DNA from: Reyranella sp.
GTDB taxonomy: Bacteria > Pseudomonadota > Alphaproteobacteria > Reyranellales > Reyranellaceae
Assembly (NCBI GenBank): GCA_030684475.1
Contig: JAUXWB010000468.1
Span: forward strand, 1-54,939
Reading direction: 5' to 3'
DNA length: 54,939 nucleotides
The notes beneath the pieces were generated by a model. That model made no database searches, had not been told where the DNA came from, and saw nothing but the letters and a program-made list of their open reading frames with translations. The position numbers and the translations under genes are program-made. Shown here piece by piece: positions 26,573 to 35,713 of this stretch; within the stretch, counting starts at the first letter, position 1; each line of letters begins with the position of its first letter.

Positions 26573-27290
26573 GTACAGGCAGGTTCTTCGGGTCGGCGAA
26601 TTCCAGCAGCAGCGCGTCGGCCGCTGCCCGGTTACGCGAGCCGACGGAGACGCCTCCCGAGTACTCCGTGTAGTGCTGGACCTCGAGCGGGATCGGCCCG
26701 ACCAGGACAGCACCCGGCACCCCCAGGATCTCGCTGATCTGGTGCAGGGCGATGTCGGCCTGGCCGTTCACGACGCGCTCGGCCACGAGGCCGCCGGACA
26801 CCAGCACGCTCTTGGCCTTGAGTTGCTCGGCGATGCCGAGCTTCTCGAACAACCTGGCGAGGTAGACGCCGCTGGAGCCGCCCGCCACGGGATCGATGTA
26901 GGCCACGGCGCGGGCCGCCAGCAGGGTCTTCTTGAAGGCATCGACGCTTGAAATATCGGGCAGCGGCGCGCCCTGCTTGACCGCGACGCCGATGCCGACG
27001 CGGGCGAGCGACTTGGCGCTGCTCTCGGCCACGCGGCCGCCGAGGAACGGGCCCAGCACCAGCGGCGGCAGGACGACGACGTCGAAATACTCGCCCCCGG
27101 CGATGCGCTTCTGCAGCGCCCCCGCCGTGGCGTTCTCGACCGTCACCTTGTGGCCGGTGCGTTTCTCGAACGCGGGGATCAGCTCCAGCGCCACCGACTT
27201 GTAGGCGCCGGCCGTCAGCAGTTTCAGATCGGCCGCGGCGGCGCTGCCGAGGCCGGAGAGGAGGCAGAGGATGGCAAGGACGATACGCAT
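26544..27290 (-). CDS. ModA-like periplasmic substrate-binding protein
   Basis: 248 residues with signal peptide MRIVLAILCLLSGLGSAAAA. Family II solute-binding features are LKLLTAGAYKSVALELIPAFEKRTGHKV, GEYFDVVVLPP, and GVYLARLFEKLGIAEQLKAK, matching molybdate/tungstate or sulfate-type binders. No modB or modC is nearby, so it is an orphan. In this branch proteins often bind other small oxyanions or organic anions, so molybdate specificity is not claimed. It lies 10 bp downstream of the panE-like gene on the same strand and may be co-transcribed. Confidence 0.85.
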   Translation of the reverse strand: MRIVLAILCLLSGLGSAAAADLKLLTAGAYKSVALELIPAFEKRTGHKVTVENATAGALQKRIAGGEYFDVVVLPPLVLGPFLGGRVAESSAKSLARVGIGVAVKQGAPLPDISSVDAFKKTLLAARAVAYIDPVAGGSSGVYLARLFEKLGIAEQLKAKSVLVSGGLVAERVVNGQADIALHQISEILGVPGAVLVGPIPLEVQHYTEYSGGVSVGSRNRAAADALLLEFADPKNLPVLRKRGMDEP

Positions 27291-27300
27291 GGTCGGAACC

Positions 27301-28224
27301 TCAGGTGGGCGTGCCCATGATGTAGGGTTTCAGCATCGCATACAGGAAGGCATGCGTGGGCGTTGGCACGCCGTGCTTGCGGCCGAACTCGATCACCTTG
27401 CCGCTGAGCCACGGCAGCTCGATGCGGTTGCCGCGCAAAAGATCGGCGCCCATCGAGGCCATCAGGTGGGCCGGCGCGTTGCGGTTGAAGTTGAGGGTGC
27501 GGTCCACGGCATCGGCCGGCAGCGCGATGCCGGAGGCGCGGCCGACGGCCACCACTTCCTCGTAGGCGGCGATGAAATAGGGCGCGATGTCGGGATCGCT
27601 GCGCAGGTTGCCGATCGGCAGGCGGGCGAGCGCCATCATGCTGGCGTTGGAGGCGAGAAGGATGAACTTCATCCAGAGTTCGGTCAGGATCGCCTCGCTG
27701 AAGACGCCATCGATGCCCGCCTTGGCGCAGGCGGCGGCCAGCGCCTGGCCGCGCGCGCTCTTGGCTCCGTCGAGCTCGCCGAACACCATGCGCATCACCG
27801 AGCCGGTCTGGCGGATCACGCCGGGCTCGGCGATGGTGGCGCTGATGTTGGCGACGCCCGGCATCACCGCCTGCTTGCCCAGGATCTGGACCAGCCGCTC
27901 GTGGGCGTCGATGCCGTTCTGCAAGGTGACGACGGCGGTATCTTCGCCCACCATGGGCTTGATCTGCTGGCCGGCACTTTCGACGTCCCAGAGCTTTACG
28001 CAGAACAGCACGACATCGACCGGACCGACCGTCTTGGGATCGTCGGTGGCCTGGGTCGGCGATAGGTGCGTCTCGCCACGGCCGCCTTCGACCCTGAGCC
28101 CCTTGCTCTTCATGGCGGCAAGATGGGCGCCGCGCGCGATGAAGGTGACGTCGATGCCCGCCTTGGCCAGCGCGGCGCCATAGCCGCCGCCGATGCCGCC
28201 CGCGCCGACTACTGCAATACGCAT
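27301..28224 (-). CDS. 2-dehydropantoate 2-reductase family (ketopantoate reductase-like)
   Basis: 307 residues from the ATG at 28224; an open stretch extends further upstream but lacks homologous sequence. N-terminal NADP-binding motif VVGAGGIGGGYGAALAKAG, catalytic Lys in LFCVKLWDVES, Asn in TLQNGIDAHE, and C-terminal ELWMKFILLASNASMMAL with the conserved Lys. It reduces 2-ketopantoate or a similar 2-keto acid with NADPH. Alphaproteobacteria carry many paralogues, so a role in pantothenate synthesis is possible but not shown. It is followed by the ModA-like gene. Confidence 0.88.
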   Translation of the reverse strand: MRIAVVGAGGIGGGYGAALAKAGIDVTFIARGAHLAAMKSKGLRVEGGRGETHLSPTQATDDPKTVGPVDVVLFCVKLWDVESAGQQIKPMVGEDTAVVTLQNGIDAHERLVQILGKQAVMPGVANISATIAEPGVIRQTGSVMRMVFGELDGAKSARGQALAAACAKAGIDGVFSEAILTELWMKFILLASNASMMALARLPIGNLRSDPDIAPYFIAAYEEVVAVGRASGIALPADAVDRTLNFNRNAPAHLMASMGADLLRGNRIELPWLSGKVIEFGRKHGVPTPTHAFLYAMLKPYIMGTPT

Positions 28225-28314
28225 CGATTGTCCTCCAACAGCCCGAGAAATGTCGCTGCCCGGCCACATTCGCCGCCGAGTCTGGATTGCTGCCCAACAG
28301 CCATGGAGACCGCC

Positions 28315-28596
28315 GTGAGAGCAGATCCTTTGTTGGTCATGTCGGCCCTCGTGTTCGTTGCCTCGATCGGCCCGAGCCTTGCCGACAGCCGGACACAGAA
28401 GTATCGCAGCAACGGCTGCGAGATCGAGCGCAAGGTCGACGACGATGGAAAGTTCGAAACCAAGGACGACTGCAAGCCGGGGCATCGCCGAGCGTATTTC
28501 GGTGCCGGCAAGGAAGAGTTCCTCCAGGGCGGCTGCGAAATCAAACGCGAATGGAAGCGCGACGGTGAATACAAGGAAGAAGTGAAATGCAAGTGA
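28315..28596 (+). CDS. Small secreted cysteine protein with duplicated CEI motif
   Basis: 93 residues. I chose the GTG at 28315 because GGAG lies six bases before it; an ATG at 28303 would add four residues. A signal peptide ends near ...GPSLADS. The mature part holds two similar 20-residue units, CEIERKVDDDGKFETKDDCK and CEIKREWKRDGEYKEEVKCK, each bounded by Cys, which suggests two disulfide-closed hairpins. Very charged and lysine-rich. No known function. The neighbour hutD ends tail to tail nine bases away. The cysteines and signal peptide make it likely real. Confidence 0.72.
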   Translation: MRADPLLVMSALVFVASIGPSLADSRTQKYRSNGCEIERKVDDDGKFETKDDCKPGHRRAYFGAGKEEFLQGGCEIKREWKRDGEYKEEVKCK

Positions 28597-28605
28597 ACGG
28601 CCCGC

Positions 28606-29160
28606 CTAGGTGATGCTGGCGAGCAGAATGCGCCCGGCTGTTCCGGTGACGATGGTCAGCCCGTCCCTTTCGATACGCAAGCCGTGACCCGTCGCGAGGT
28701 CGTAGTGCGTGCCCTGCACGTCGATCGTGGCCGTCTCGCCAGGAGCGTAAGCAATGTGCGTGCCTGACCCGAGGATGAGATCGCGGCCGGCCTCCAGGAC
28801 CCTGATGTCGATCCGTACCTTGGCGCGATTGCCGATGAGGTTGACGACCTCGACCGACCCCGATTCGAGCCGGCTCAGGATCGGTGTCTCGCCGGCGAAA
28901 CGCACCGGCCGGAACGGCTCGCGGACGTCGATCTCGCCATCGGGCGTCTTCAGCACCAGGCCGCTGCCGGCCACCAACACCTGCACGCGGTCGAAGCCGC
29001 TGTAGTCGGAGAAGGGGCCGGGGGCCACGATCGGCGTGCGACCCAAACGCCAGACGTCGCCGTCCTTGTCGGTCACGACGGCGATATCGACAGTAACGCC
29101 GCCGCCGTTCTTCCACGGTGTGGTCGCGTAGTGAGTGGGATCGAGCCGGGTGATCGTCAT
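28606..29160 (-). CDS. hutD: HutD-family protein
   Basis: 184 residues. A bicupin-like HutD protein identified by TTPWKNGGGVTVDI at the N-terminus, LGRTPIVAPGPFSDYSGFDR and a C-terminal strand-rich half with PGETATIDVQG. HutD is linked to histidine utilisation and is thought to act as a governor of hut expression or to bind formylglutamate. No hut catabolic genes lie in the window, so a more general role is possible. It overlaps the upstream CaiB gene by four bases and is therefore co-translated with it. Confidence 0.88.
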   Translation of the reverse strand: MTITRLDPTHYATTPWKNGGGVTVDIAVVTDKDGDVWRLGRTPIVAPGPFSDYSGFDRVQVLVAGSGLVLKTPDGEIDVREPFRPVRFAGETPILSRLESGSVEVVNLIGNRAKVRIDIRVLEAGRDLILGSGTHIAYAPGETATIDVQGTHYDLATGHGLRIERDGLTIVTGTAGRILLASIT

Positions 29161-30344
29161 GAGGAAGCAGCGATCGTGCCATCGGCCAGCAGGGCCGCAA
29201 TCTCGTGCGGCGCGAAGCCGTGCTCGGCCAGGATCGCCTGACTGTGCTGGCCCGGCAGCGGCGCCACGGCCCGGGGCGTGTTGGCGGCGGGCGGCAGCGT
29301 GCCGGGCAGCGCCGGCACGGGCACCGGTTGCGGCACGCCCGCCTGTTCCAGCCAGTTGATCAGGCCTGTTTCGCGCACGTGTGGCTGGGCGAGGAACTCG
29401 GCGTAGCTGTTCAGTCGCTCATGCATGACGCGGGCGGCGGTCAGGCGCCGGGCCCACTCGGCGCAGGGCCGCGCCGCGATCGCCGGGCGCACGATGGCAT
29501 AGAGGGCAGCCTCGTTGGCCAGCCGTGCGGCCGGACTGGCGAAGCGCGGATCGGCCGCCAGCGCCGGCATGTCCATCACGGTGCAGAGGCTCTTCCAGTC
29601 GCGGTCGTTGATGGCCAGGATCGACATCCAGCCGTCGGCCGTCTGGAAGACGCCGCCGGGCGCGCCGCCCGGCTTCATCGCGCCGCCCTCGAGATGGCAG
29701 GCCATCAGGCGGATCGCCTGCAGCGCGGTGACGCCCTGCATCAGGCTGACGTCGATGTAGCGGCCGTGCGTCTCGTCGCGGCGGGCGTAGAGCGCGGAGG
29801 CGAGCGCCTGGTAGGCATAGAGCGCCGTCGACATGTCGGCCACGATCACCGGCACGCGATGCGGGATGCCGTCGTCACCGCGATTCTCCGACATCAGGCC
29901 GGTATAGGCCTGCAGCACTGGGTCCATGGCCGGCCGCTCGGCCAGCGGCCCAGTCTGGCCGAAGCCCGAGATCGAGAGATAGAGCATTCGCGGCACGCGG
30001 GCGGAAACGGCCTCATAGTCGAAACCCAGCCGGCGGATGACGCCGGGCCTAAAACCTTCGAGGAAGACGTCGGCGCCGTCGAGCAGGCGCCAGACGACCT
30101 GCTTGCCGGCCTCGCACTTGAGATCGACGGCGATGCTGCGCTTGCCGAGGTTGCCGATGATCGAAAAGGCGGTGTGGCTGCCGTAGCGGACGCCGAGCGC
30201 GCGGGCCCAGTCGCCTTCGCCGATGCTCTCGACCTTGATCACCTGGGCGCCGTGCTGGGCCAGCAGCATGGCACAGTAGGGCCCGGCAATGCCCTGGCTG
30301 AGGTCGATCACCTTGAGGCCGGCGAAAGGCGCGTCGTAGCTCAT
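29157..30344 (-). CDS. CaiB/BaiF family CoA-transferase (type III)
   Basis: 395 residues. Family III CoA-transferase features: FAGLKVIDLSQGIAGPYCAMLLAQHGAQVIKVE at the N-terminus, NLGKRSIAVDLK, the catalytic Asp in VIVADMSTALYAY, and YIDVSLMQG. These enzymes transfer CoA between organic acids such as carnitine, oxalate, succinate and bile acid derivatives. Cytoplasmic. It is the first gene of a pair with hutD. Isolated CaiB genes are abundant in soil Alphaproteobacteria and the acid used here cannot be named. Confidence 0.92.
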   Translation of the reverse strand: MSYDAPFAGLKVIDLSQGIAGPYCAMLLAQHGAQVIKVESIGEGDWARALGVRYGSHTAFSIIGNLGKRSIAVDLKCEAGKQVVWRLLDGADVFLEGFRPGVIRRLGFDYEAVSARVPRMLYLSISGFGQTGPLAERPAMDPVLQAYTGLMSENRGDDGIPHRVPVIVADMSTALYAYQALASALYARRDETHGRYIDVSLMQGVTALQAIRLMACHLEGGAMKPGGAPGGVFQTADGWMSILAINDRDWKSLCTVMDMPALAADPRFASPAARLANEAALYAIVRPAIAARPCAEWARRLTAARVMHERLNSYAEFLAQPHVRETGLINWLEQAGVPQPVPVPALPGTLPPAANTPRAVAPLPGQHSQAILAEHGFAPHEIAALLADGTIAASS

Positions 30345-30389
30345 GTCATGACCATAGCGCGGGAACGGCGCCGGCGGCCATGGTGCGCG

Positions 30390-33300
30390 TCAGGTCGGTT
30401 CCTTGAGGCGATACCAGGCAACGTAGAGTGCCGGCAGGAACAGGAGCGTCAGCATCGTCGCAACGATGATGCCGCCGATCATGGCGTAGGCCATCGGACC
30501 CCAGAAGACCTCGCGGGCGATCGGGATCATGCCGAGGCTGGCGGCGGCCGCGGTCAGCAGGATCGGGCGCAGGCGGTGTCCCGTCGCCTCGACCACGGCG
30601 TTCCACGGCGCCAATCCCTCGACCAGGAAGGCATCGATCTGCGCCACCAGGATCACCGAGTTGCGGATGATGATTCCGATCAGCGCCAGCACGCCCAGGA
30701 TCGCCACGAAGCCAAGAGGCTGGTCGCTTACCAGCAGCGCGGCCACGACGCCGATCAGCCCGAGAGGCGCCAAGCTCACCACCAGGAACAGCTTCTGGAA
30801 GCTCTGGAGCTGGAACATCAGCACGGTGGCCATCAGGAACAGCATCAGCGGCACGACGTCGATGATCGGCTGCTCGCCCTTGGCGCTCTCCTCGACCGTG
30901 CCGCCGACGGCGATGCTGTAGTCGGCCGGCAGTGCGGCCGCGAATTTGGCGACCGCGGGCTTCAGCTCATCGACGACCGTCGCCGGCTGCCGGTCGCCCA
31001 CGACACTCGCCTGCAGCGTGATGGTGGGCTGGCGATCGCGCCGCCAGATGATCGGCTGCTCGAGCTCGAAATGGACGTCGGCGATGGCGAACAGCGGAAC
31101 CGGCTGGCCGCTACGGCCGGCGAGCTGGAGGCCCTGGAAGGTCTCCAGCGCCACGCGCTCGGCGCGTTCGGCGCGCCCCACGACCTTGATCAGATAGATG
31201 CTGTCGTAGATCTGGGTGACCGTCGAGCCGCCGACCACGTTGTTCAGCATGGTGGCGATGTCCTGCGAGCTGACGCCGAGCTGACGGGCGCGATTCTGGT
31301 CGACGTCGATCTTCAGGACCTTCCCGGGCTCGTTCCAGTCATAGACGATGCCGCCGACATTGGGGTTGGCGGCGACGACGTCGGCGAAGGCCAGCGTCAG
31401 GCGGCGCACGGTCTGGATGTCGGGCCCGCCGATCCGGTACTGGATCGGCCGGCCCACGGGCGGTCCGAGGTCGAGCGGGTGGACGAAGCCGTCGATACCG
31501 ACGAAATCCTCGCGCAGGAGCTTGCGCAGGCGTGCGGCGACCCGCTCGCGCGCCTCGATGTCGGTCGTGACGATCACCACCTGGCCGAAGAAGGGGTTGG
31601 CGAGCTGCTCGTCGAGCGGCAGGTAGAAGCGGACGGCGCCGCGGCCGACGTAGGAGCTCCACCGCACGATGTCCTTGTCGCCGGGCAGCGCCTTCTCCAG
31701 CCGGTCCATCTGCTTCCTGGTCTCGGCGATCGAGCTGTCCTGTGGCAGCGTCATGTCGACCAGCAGCTCGGGCCGGTCGGCCGTCGGAAAGAACTGGTTC
31801 TGCACCAGGCTGAGGCCCGCGACCGAGAGGGCAAACAGCGCGGCGGCGAGGCCGATGGTGAGCCAGCGCCAGCGCATGGCCAGCAGCAGGATGCGCGAAA
31901 ATCCCGCCCTGAGCCGCGACGGCTTCTCGCTCCGCTTTGCGACCATGCGCGGCAGCAGGCTAACGCCGAGCAGCGGGACGAACAACACCGCCACCACCCA
32001 GGAGATCAGGAGCGCAGCTGCGATCACGGCGAACAGGGTGAAGGTGTATTCGCCGGCCGAGCTGCCGTTCAAGCCGATCGGCACGAAGCCCGCGACCGTG
32101 ACCAGCGTGCCGGTCAGCATGGGAAAGGCCGTCGATGTATAGGCGAAGGTCGCCGACTTCTCGAGCGATTGGCCCTCCTCGCGTTTGGCCACCATCATCT
32201 CGACCGAGATCATGGCGTCGTCGACCAGCAGCCCGAGCGCGATGATCAGTGCCCCGAGCGAGATGCGCTGCAGGGTGATGCCGGAATATTCCATGAAGAC
32301 GAAGGTGCCGGCCAGCACCAGCGGGATGGCGATGGCCACGACCAGCCCCGCGCGCAGGCCGAGGCTGATGAAACTGACCGCGAGCACGATGACCACGGCC
32401 TCGAACAGCGCCCGCGTGAAGCCGCCGACCGCTTCCTCGACGACGGCCGGCTGGTTCGACACGAGATGGACGCCGACGCCGATCGGCAGTTCCGACACGA
32501 TCTGCCGCATGCGCACCCGCAGGTCCTCGCCGAACTGCACGACATTGCCGTTGGCCTTCATGCCGATCGCGATGCCGATCGCCGGCTGGCCGTTGAAGCG
32601 GAACATCGGCTGCGGCGGGTCGCTGTAGCCGCGCGTCACGGTGGCGACGTCGACCAGCCGGAAGAAGCGGTCATTGACCCGGATGTTGACGGCCCGGAGG
32701 CTTTCCTCGGAGGTGAACTGGCCCGTCACCCGCAGGCTCACCGTCTCGGGCCCGGCCTGCACGGTGCCCGACGGGGCGATCGCGTTCTGGGCCTGCAGAC
32801 TCTGCAGGACGGCCTGCTGGTCGATGCCCAGGCCCGCGATGTGCCGGGTCGAGAAGTTGAGATAGACGACCTCTTCCTGCACGCCGAGCAGCTCGACCCT
32901 GCCGGCGCCGGGAATCCTCAGGACCTGGGTCCTCGCCTGTTCGGCATAGTCCCGGAGCTGCCGGAAGGAGAGCCCGTCAGATGTCAGCGCGTAGATATTG
33001 CCGAACACGTCGCCGAACTGATCGTTGAAGAACGGCCCCTGCACGTTCGTGGGCAGGTCACCGCGGATGTCGTTGATCTTGTCGCGCGCCTCGACCCAGA
33101 TCGCCTTGATGTCGCGACCGGGCGTCGTGTCCTTGAGGTTGACGAAGACGGTCGTCTGCCCCGACGTGCTGTAGCTCTTGGTGAAGTCGAGCGTGGTGAG
33201 TTCCTGCAGCTTGCGCTCGATGCGGTCGGTGACCTGGTTGGTCATTTCCTCGACCATGGCGCCGGGCCAGCTTGCCTGCACGATCATCGTCTTGATGGCA

Positions 33301-33428
33301 AAGGACGGGTCTTCCTCACGGCCCAGCCGCTGATAGGAGAAGGCGCCCGCTGCCACGATCGCCAGCATCAGGTACCAGACGAACGAGCGGTGGCCCAGCG
33401 CCCATTCCGAGAGATTGAACCTGCTCAC
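30390..33428 (-). CDS. RND-family efflux pump, inner-membrane transporter (AcrB/TriC-like)
   Basis: 1,012 residues, full length for HAE1 pumps. The start is a GTG at 33428 that overlaps the adaptor stop (GTGA). One N-terminal helix (YLMLAIVAAGAF), two large periplasmic loops and two sets of helices (for example VVIVLAVSFISLGLRAGLVV). The proton-relay Asp pair is in GLLVDDAMISVE (near 403-404). NSVILVAQID marks the second half. It takes amphipathic drugs or lipids from the periplasm or outer leaflet. It is last in a three-gene operon with two adaptors, the arrangement of P. aeruginosa TriABC. No outer-membrane factor is encoded nearby. Confidence 0.93.
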   Translation of the reverse strand: MSRFNLSEWALGHRSFVWYLMLAIVAAGAFSYQRLGREEDPSFAIKTMIVQASWPGAMVEEMTNQVTDRIERKLQELTTLDFTKSYSTSGQTTVFVNLKDTTPGRDIKAIWVEARDKINDIRGDLPTNVQGPFFNDQFGDVFGNIYALTSDGLSFRQLRDYAEQARTQVLRIPGAGRVELLGVQEEVVYLNFSTRHIAGLGIDQQAVLQSLQAQNAIAPSGTVQAGPETVSLRVTGQFTSEESLRAVNIRVNDRFFRLVDVATVTRGYSDPPQPMFRFNGQPAIGIAIGMKANGNVVQFGEDLRVRMRQIVSELPIGVGVHLVSNQPAVVEEAVGGFTRALFEAVVIVLAVSFISLGLRAGLVVAIAIPLVLAGTFVFMEYSGITLQRISLGALIIALGLLVDDAMISVEMMVAKREEGQSLEKSATFAYTSTAFPMLTGTLVTVAGFVPIGLNGSSAGEYTFTLFAVIAAALLISWVVAVLFVPLLGVSLLPRMVAKRSEKPSRLRAGFSRILLLAMRWRWLTIGLAAALFALSVAGLSLVQNQFFPTADRPELLVDMTLPQDSSIAETRKQMDRLEKALPGDKDIVRWSSYVGRGAVRFYLPLDEQLANPFFGQVVIVTTDIEARERVAARLRKLLREDFVGIDGFVHPLDLGPPVGRPIQYRIGGPDIQTVRRLTLAFADVVAANPNVGGIVYDWNEPGKVLKIDVDQNRARQLGVSSQDIATMLNNVVGGSTVTQIYDSIYLIKVVGRAERAERVALETFQGLQLAGRSGQPVPLFAIADVHFELEQPIIWRRDRQPTITLQASVVGDRQPATVVDELKPAVAKFAAALPADYSIAVGGTVEESAKGEQPIIDVVPLMLFLMATVLMFQLQSFQKLFLVVSLAPLGLIGVVAALLVSDQPLGFVAILGVLALIGIIIRNSVILVAQIDAFLVEGLAPWNAVVEATGHRLRPILLTAAAASLGMIPIAREVFWGPMAYAMIGGIIVATMLTLLFLPALYVAWYRLKEPT

Positions 33429-34540
33429 CTGGAAGCCTCCCGGGAGGGCGCATCGCCTGGGGTCTTCACGACCTGCCCCGGCGTAAGGCTGTGGACGCCG
33501 GCCACCACGACCCGCTCGCCGGCCGACAGGCCGGACGTGATCGTGATCGTTTCGGCGGCGCGGCCAGCGACGGTGACGTCGCGAAGGGAGACGGTTGCGT
33601 CGGGACCTGAGGGCTTTTTCTCGACTACCCACACCCGGGTCTTGCCGTCCGTCTCGAGCAGCGCCGTGTCCGGCAGCTCGATGCGGGGCGATATCGCCTT
33701 CTCCAGCGTGACGGAGATCGTGATGCCGAGACGGAAGGCCGCCGGTGGATCTTTCAAGGTGAGAAAGACCGTGCGCGTGCGCGTGGTCGGATCGGCCGCC
33801 GGATCGACTCCGCGCACGGCTGCCGCCTTCATCGCCGTCGAGGGGTCAAGCCGCACCATCATCTCGTAGTCGTTGCGGTCGGACAGGATGTCGGCGAGGT
33901 GGCTGGCGACGGAGAACACGGCTTCCCGGACCTCCGGCCGCGCGATGGTGACGATCTTCTGGCCGGGATTGACCACCTGACCCGGCTCGGCGTAGCGGCC
34001 GGTGACGACGCCGTCGAAGTCGGCGTCGATCTGGGTGAACGAAAGCACGTCCTGCGCTCTGCGGAGCGAGGCCTGGGCACGTATCAGGTTGGCCGCGGCG
34101 GTGTCGCGATTCTGGACGATAAGATCGAACTGCGCCTGGGGCGTGATGTTGCGCTCGACCAGCGGACGCTGGCGTTTCTCCTCGGCCTCGGCGTTGGCGT
34201 ATTGCGCTTCGGCGTTGGCCAGGACGGCCTCGGCGTTACGCACCATGATCAGCTGCACGGCAGGATCGAGGGCGGCGATGTCGTCGCCCTTCTTCACGAC
34301 GGCGCCGACATCGACGAACCGCGCCACCATGCGGCCGAAGATGCGAAAACCGACATCGGTGCTGTAGCGCGGCTGGATGCTGCCGACGAACGGTCCGAGA
34401 ACCTCGGTAGTCCGGATTTCCGCCTCGACCGACAGGACGGGACGTACCGGCGGCGCGGTTTCGGCCTGCCGATCCTGCCGGCACGCGCCCAGCAGCGTGA
34501 TCAGGGCGAGGCCCAGCAGTCCCGCGATCCGGCGTCTCAT
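33425..34540 (-). CDS. RND periplasmic adaptor lipoprotein (second of pair)
   Basis: 371 residues from the ATG at 34540. A lipoprotein signal with lipobox LLGAC places it on the inner membrane facing the periplasm. The membrane-fusion-protein order is visible: lipoyl half (GRMVARFVDVGAVVKKGDDIAALDP), helical hairpin (about 100-160), lipoyl second half (IDADFDGVVTGRYAEPGQVV), beta-barrel and membrane-proximal domain. It links the RND pump to an outer-membrane channel. It overlaps both neighbours by four bases, so the three proteins are made in fixed ratio. Confidence 0.92.
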   Translation of the reverse strand: MRRRIAGLLGLALITLLGACRQDRQAETAPPVRPVLSVEAEIRTTEVLGPFVGSIQPRYSTDVGFRIFGRMVARFVDVGAVVKKGDDIAALDPAVQLIMVRNAEAVLANAEAQYANAEAEEKRQRPLVERNITPQAQFDLIVQNRDTAAANLIRAQASLRRAQDVLSFTQIDADFDGVVTGRYAEPGQVVNPGQKIVTIARPEVREAVFSVASHLADILSDRNDYEMMVRLDPSTAMKAAAVRGVDPAADPTTRTRTVFLTLKDPPAAFRLGITISVTLEKAISPRIELPDTALLETDGKTRVWVVEKKPSGPDATVSLRDVTVAGRAAETITITSGLSAGERVVVAGVHSLTPGQVVKTPGDAPSREASR

Positions 34541-35676
34541 GGTTTGCGCTCCGGCACGATCTCGACCTTCTGTCCCGGTCGCAGCAGCTGAACGCCGGCG
34601 GTGACGACGATCTGCCCGCTGGCGAGTCCGCCGGTCACGGCGATGACGCCTTGGTTGTAACGGTCGATCTCGACCGGCGTCAGCGACACGGTGCTGCCGC
34701 TCGGGTCGACGACCCATACCGCCGGTTTGCCGTCGATCTCGAAGAGTGCGCCCCAGGGCAGAAGGAAGACCTTGCGCTGCTTCGTGGGGCCCACGCCGTT
34801 GACGACCGAGCCCAGGGCCATCGCGGGCGGTGTTTCGCGCAGCCCGACCTTGACCGTGATGGTCATCGTGCTGGGGTTGACCGCCGGCGAGATCTCGCGC
34901 ACGTCGCCGGTGGTGGCGACGGCGGGGTCGTGCTCCAGCGAGATGGCGAGACCCTTGTCCGCGACGATGTTGGCCAGTGCCCATTCGTGGACGTTGAACA
35001 CCGCATCGCGGGGGCCGTCGCGTGCCACGGTGTAGACCGACTGCGCCTGTGCCACCACTTGGCCTGCTTCGGCGGCGCGTGCGGTGACGATGCCGTCGGC
35101 GTCGGCGCGCAACGCCGTGTAGGAAAGCTGGTCCTCAGCCGACGCGAGCTGGGCGCGTGCCTGCTCCATCTGAGCCCGGGCCGACCGCAGGGCGGCCTCG
35201 GCCTGGTCGTAGTCGCGGCGCGTGGTGTTGCCGGTGGTGAGCAGGTTCTTCTGGCGTTCGAAGCTCGCGGTCGTCTGGCGGAGCTGGGCTTCCGCCGATT
35301 GCATGCCGGCCTTGGCCGACTCGAGTTCGGCTTCCTGCTCGACGGGGTCGAGGCGCGCCAGTACCTGGTCGCGGACGACCGGATCGCCGACATTGACCAG
35401 GCGCTCGCTGATCTTGCCGCTGATCCTGAAGGAAAGCTCGGTCTCGACCTGGGCCGCGATGATGCCGGTGAGGGTGATGGCGGGTGCAAAGTCGACGAGT
35501 TCGGCGGGGACGGCCTTGACACGCGTGAGCGGTGGCGGTGTGGCCGCGTCCTCCTTGCAGCCGGCGAGCAGGCCGAAAATGGCGAGGCAGGCACACAGCA
35601 AGACCGGCCGGTGCCGGCGACGAAAAAAATGTAGCGGAATCTGCAGCCCCCTTTCTTGAATGATAACAGGTTCCAC
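34537..35676 (-). CDS. RND periplasmic adaptor lipoprotein (first of pair)
   Basis: 379 residues from the ATG at 35676. A leader of basic residues is followed by LLCACLAIFGLLAGC, so a lipobox with Cys near 40 is present; the leader is longer than usual and a later TTG start is possible. Lipoyl halves are GKISERLVNVGDPVVRDQVLARLDP and LRADADGIVTARAAEAGQVV, flanking a helical hairpin (about 105-185) rich in Ala, Glu and Gln. It is clearly a paralogue of the next adaptor, but divergent. It opens the efflux operon; its promoter must sit within the short gap to the divergent enolase-superfamily gene. Confidence 0.9.
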   Translation of the reverse strand: MEPVIIQERGLQIPLHFFRRRHRPVLLCACLAIFGLLAGCKEDAATPPPLTRVKAVPAELVDFAPAITLTGIIAAQVETELSFRISGKISERLVNVGDPVVRDQVLARLDPVEQEAELESAKAGMQSAEAQLRQTTASFERQKNLLTTGNTTRRDYDQAEAALRSARAQMEQARAQLASAEDQLSYTALRADADGIVTARAAEAGQVVAQAQSVYTVARDGPRDAVFNVHEWALANIVADKGLAISLEHDPAVATTGDVREISPAVNPSTMTITVKVGLRETPPAMALGSVVNGVGPTKQRKVFLLPWGALFEIDGKPAVWVVDPSGSTVSLTPVEIDRYNQGVIAVTGGLASGQIVVTAGVQLLRPGQKVEIVPERKP

Positions 35677-35713
35677 AATTGAAGCCGAGCGCGGTCATCC
35701 ACATAATGTCACC

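Noticed and set aside
26544..27290. ModA-like gene as part of a molybdate transport operon
   Set aside because: Neighbours are a ketopantoate reductase and a GFA-like gene; no modB, modC or molybdate site was seen.
28606..29160. hutD as evidence for a histidine utilisation locus
   Set aside because: No hutH, hutU, hutI, hutG or HutC-type regulator is present; the regulator at 8699 is FadR-type and distant.
29205..33869. A 1,554-codon open frame on the plus strand
   Set aside because: It is antisense to CaiB and the RND pump, rich in Arg, His and Asp with no domain, and is a high-GC shadow of those real genes.
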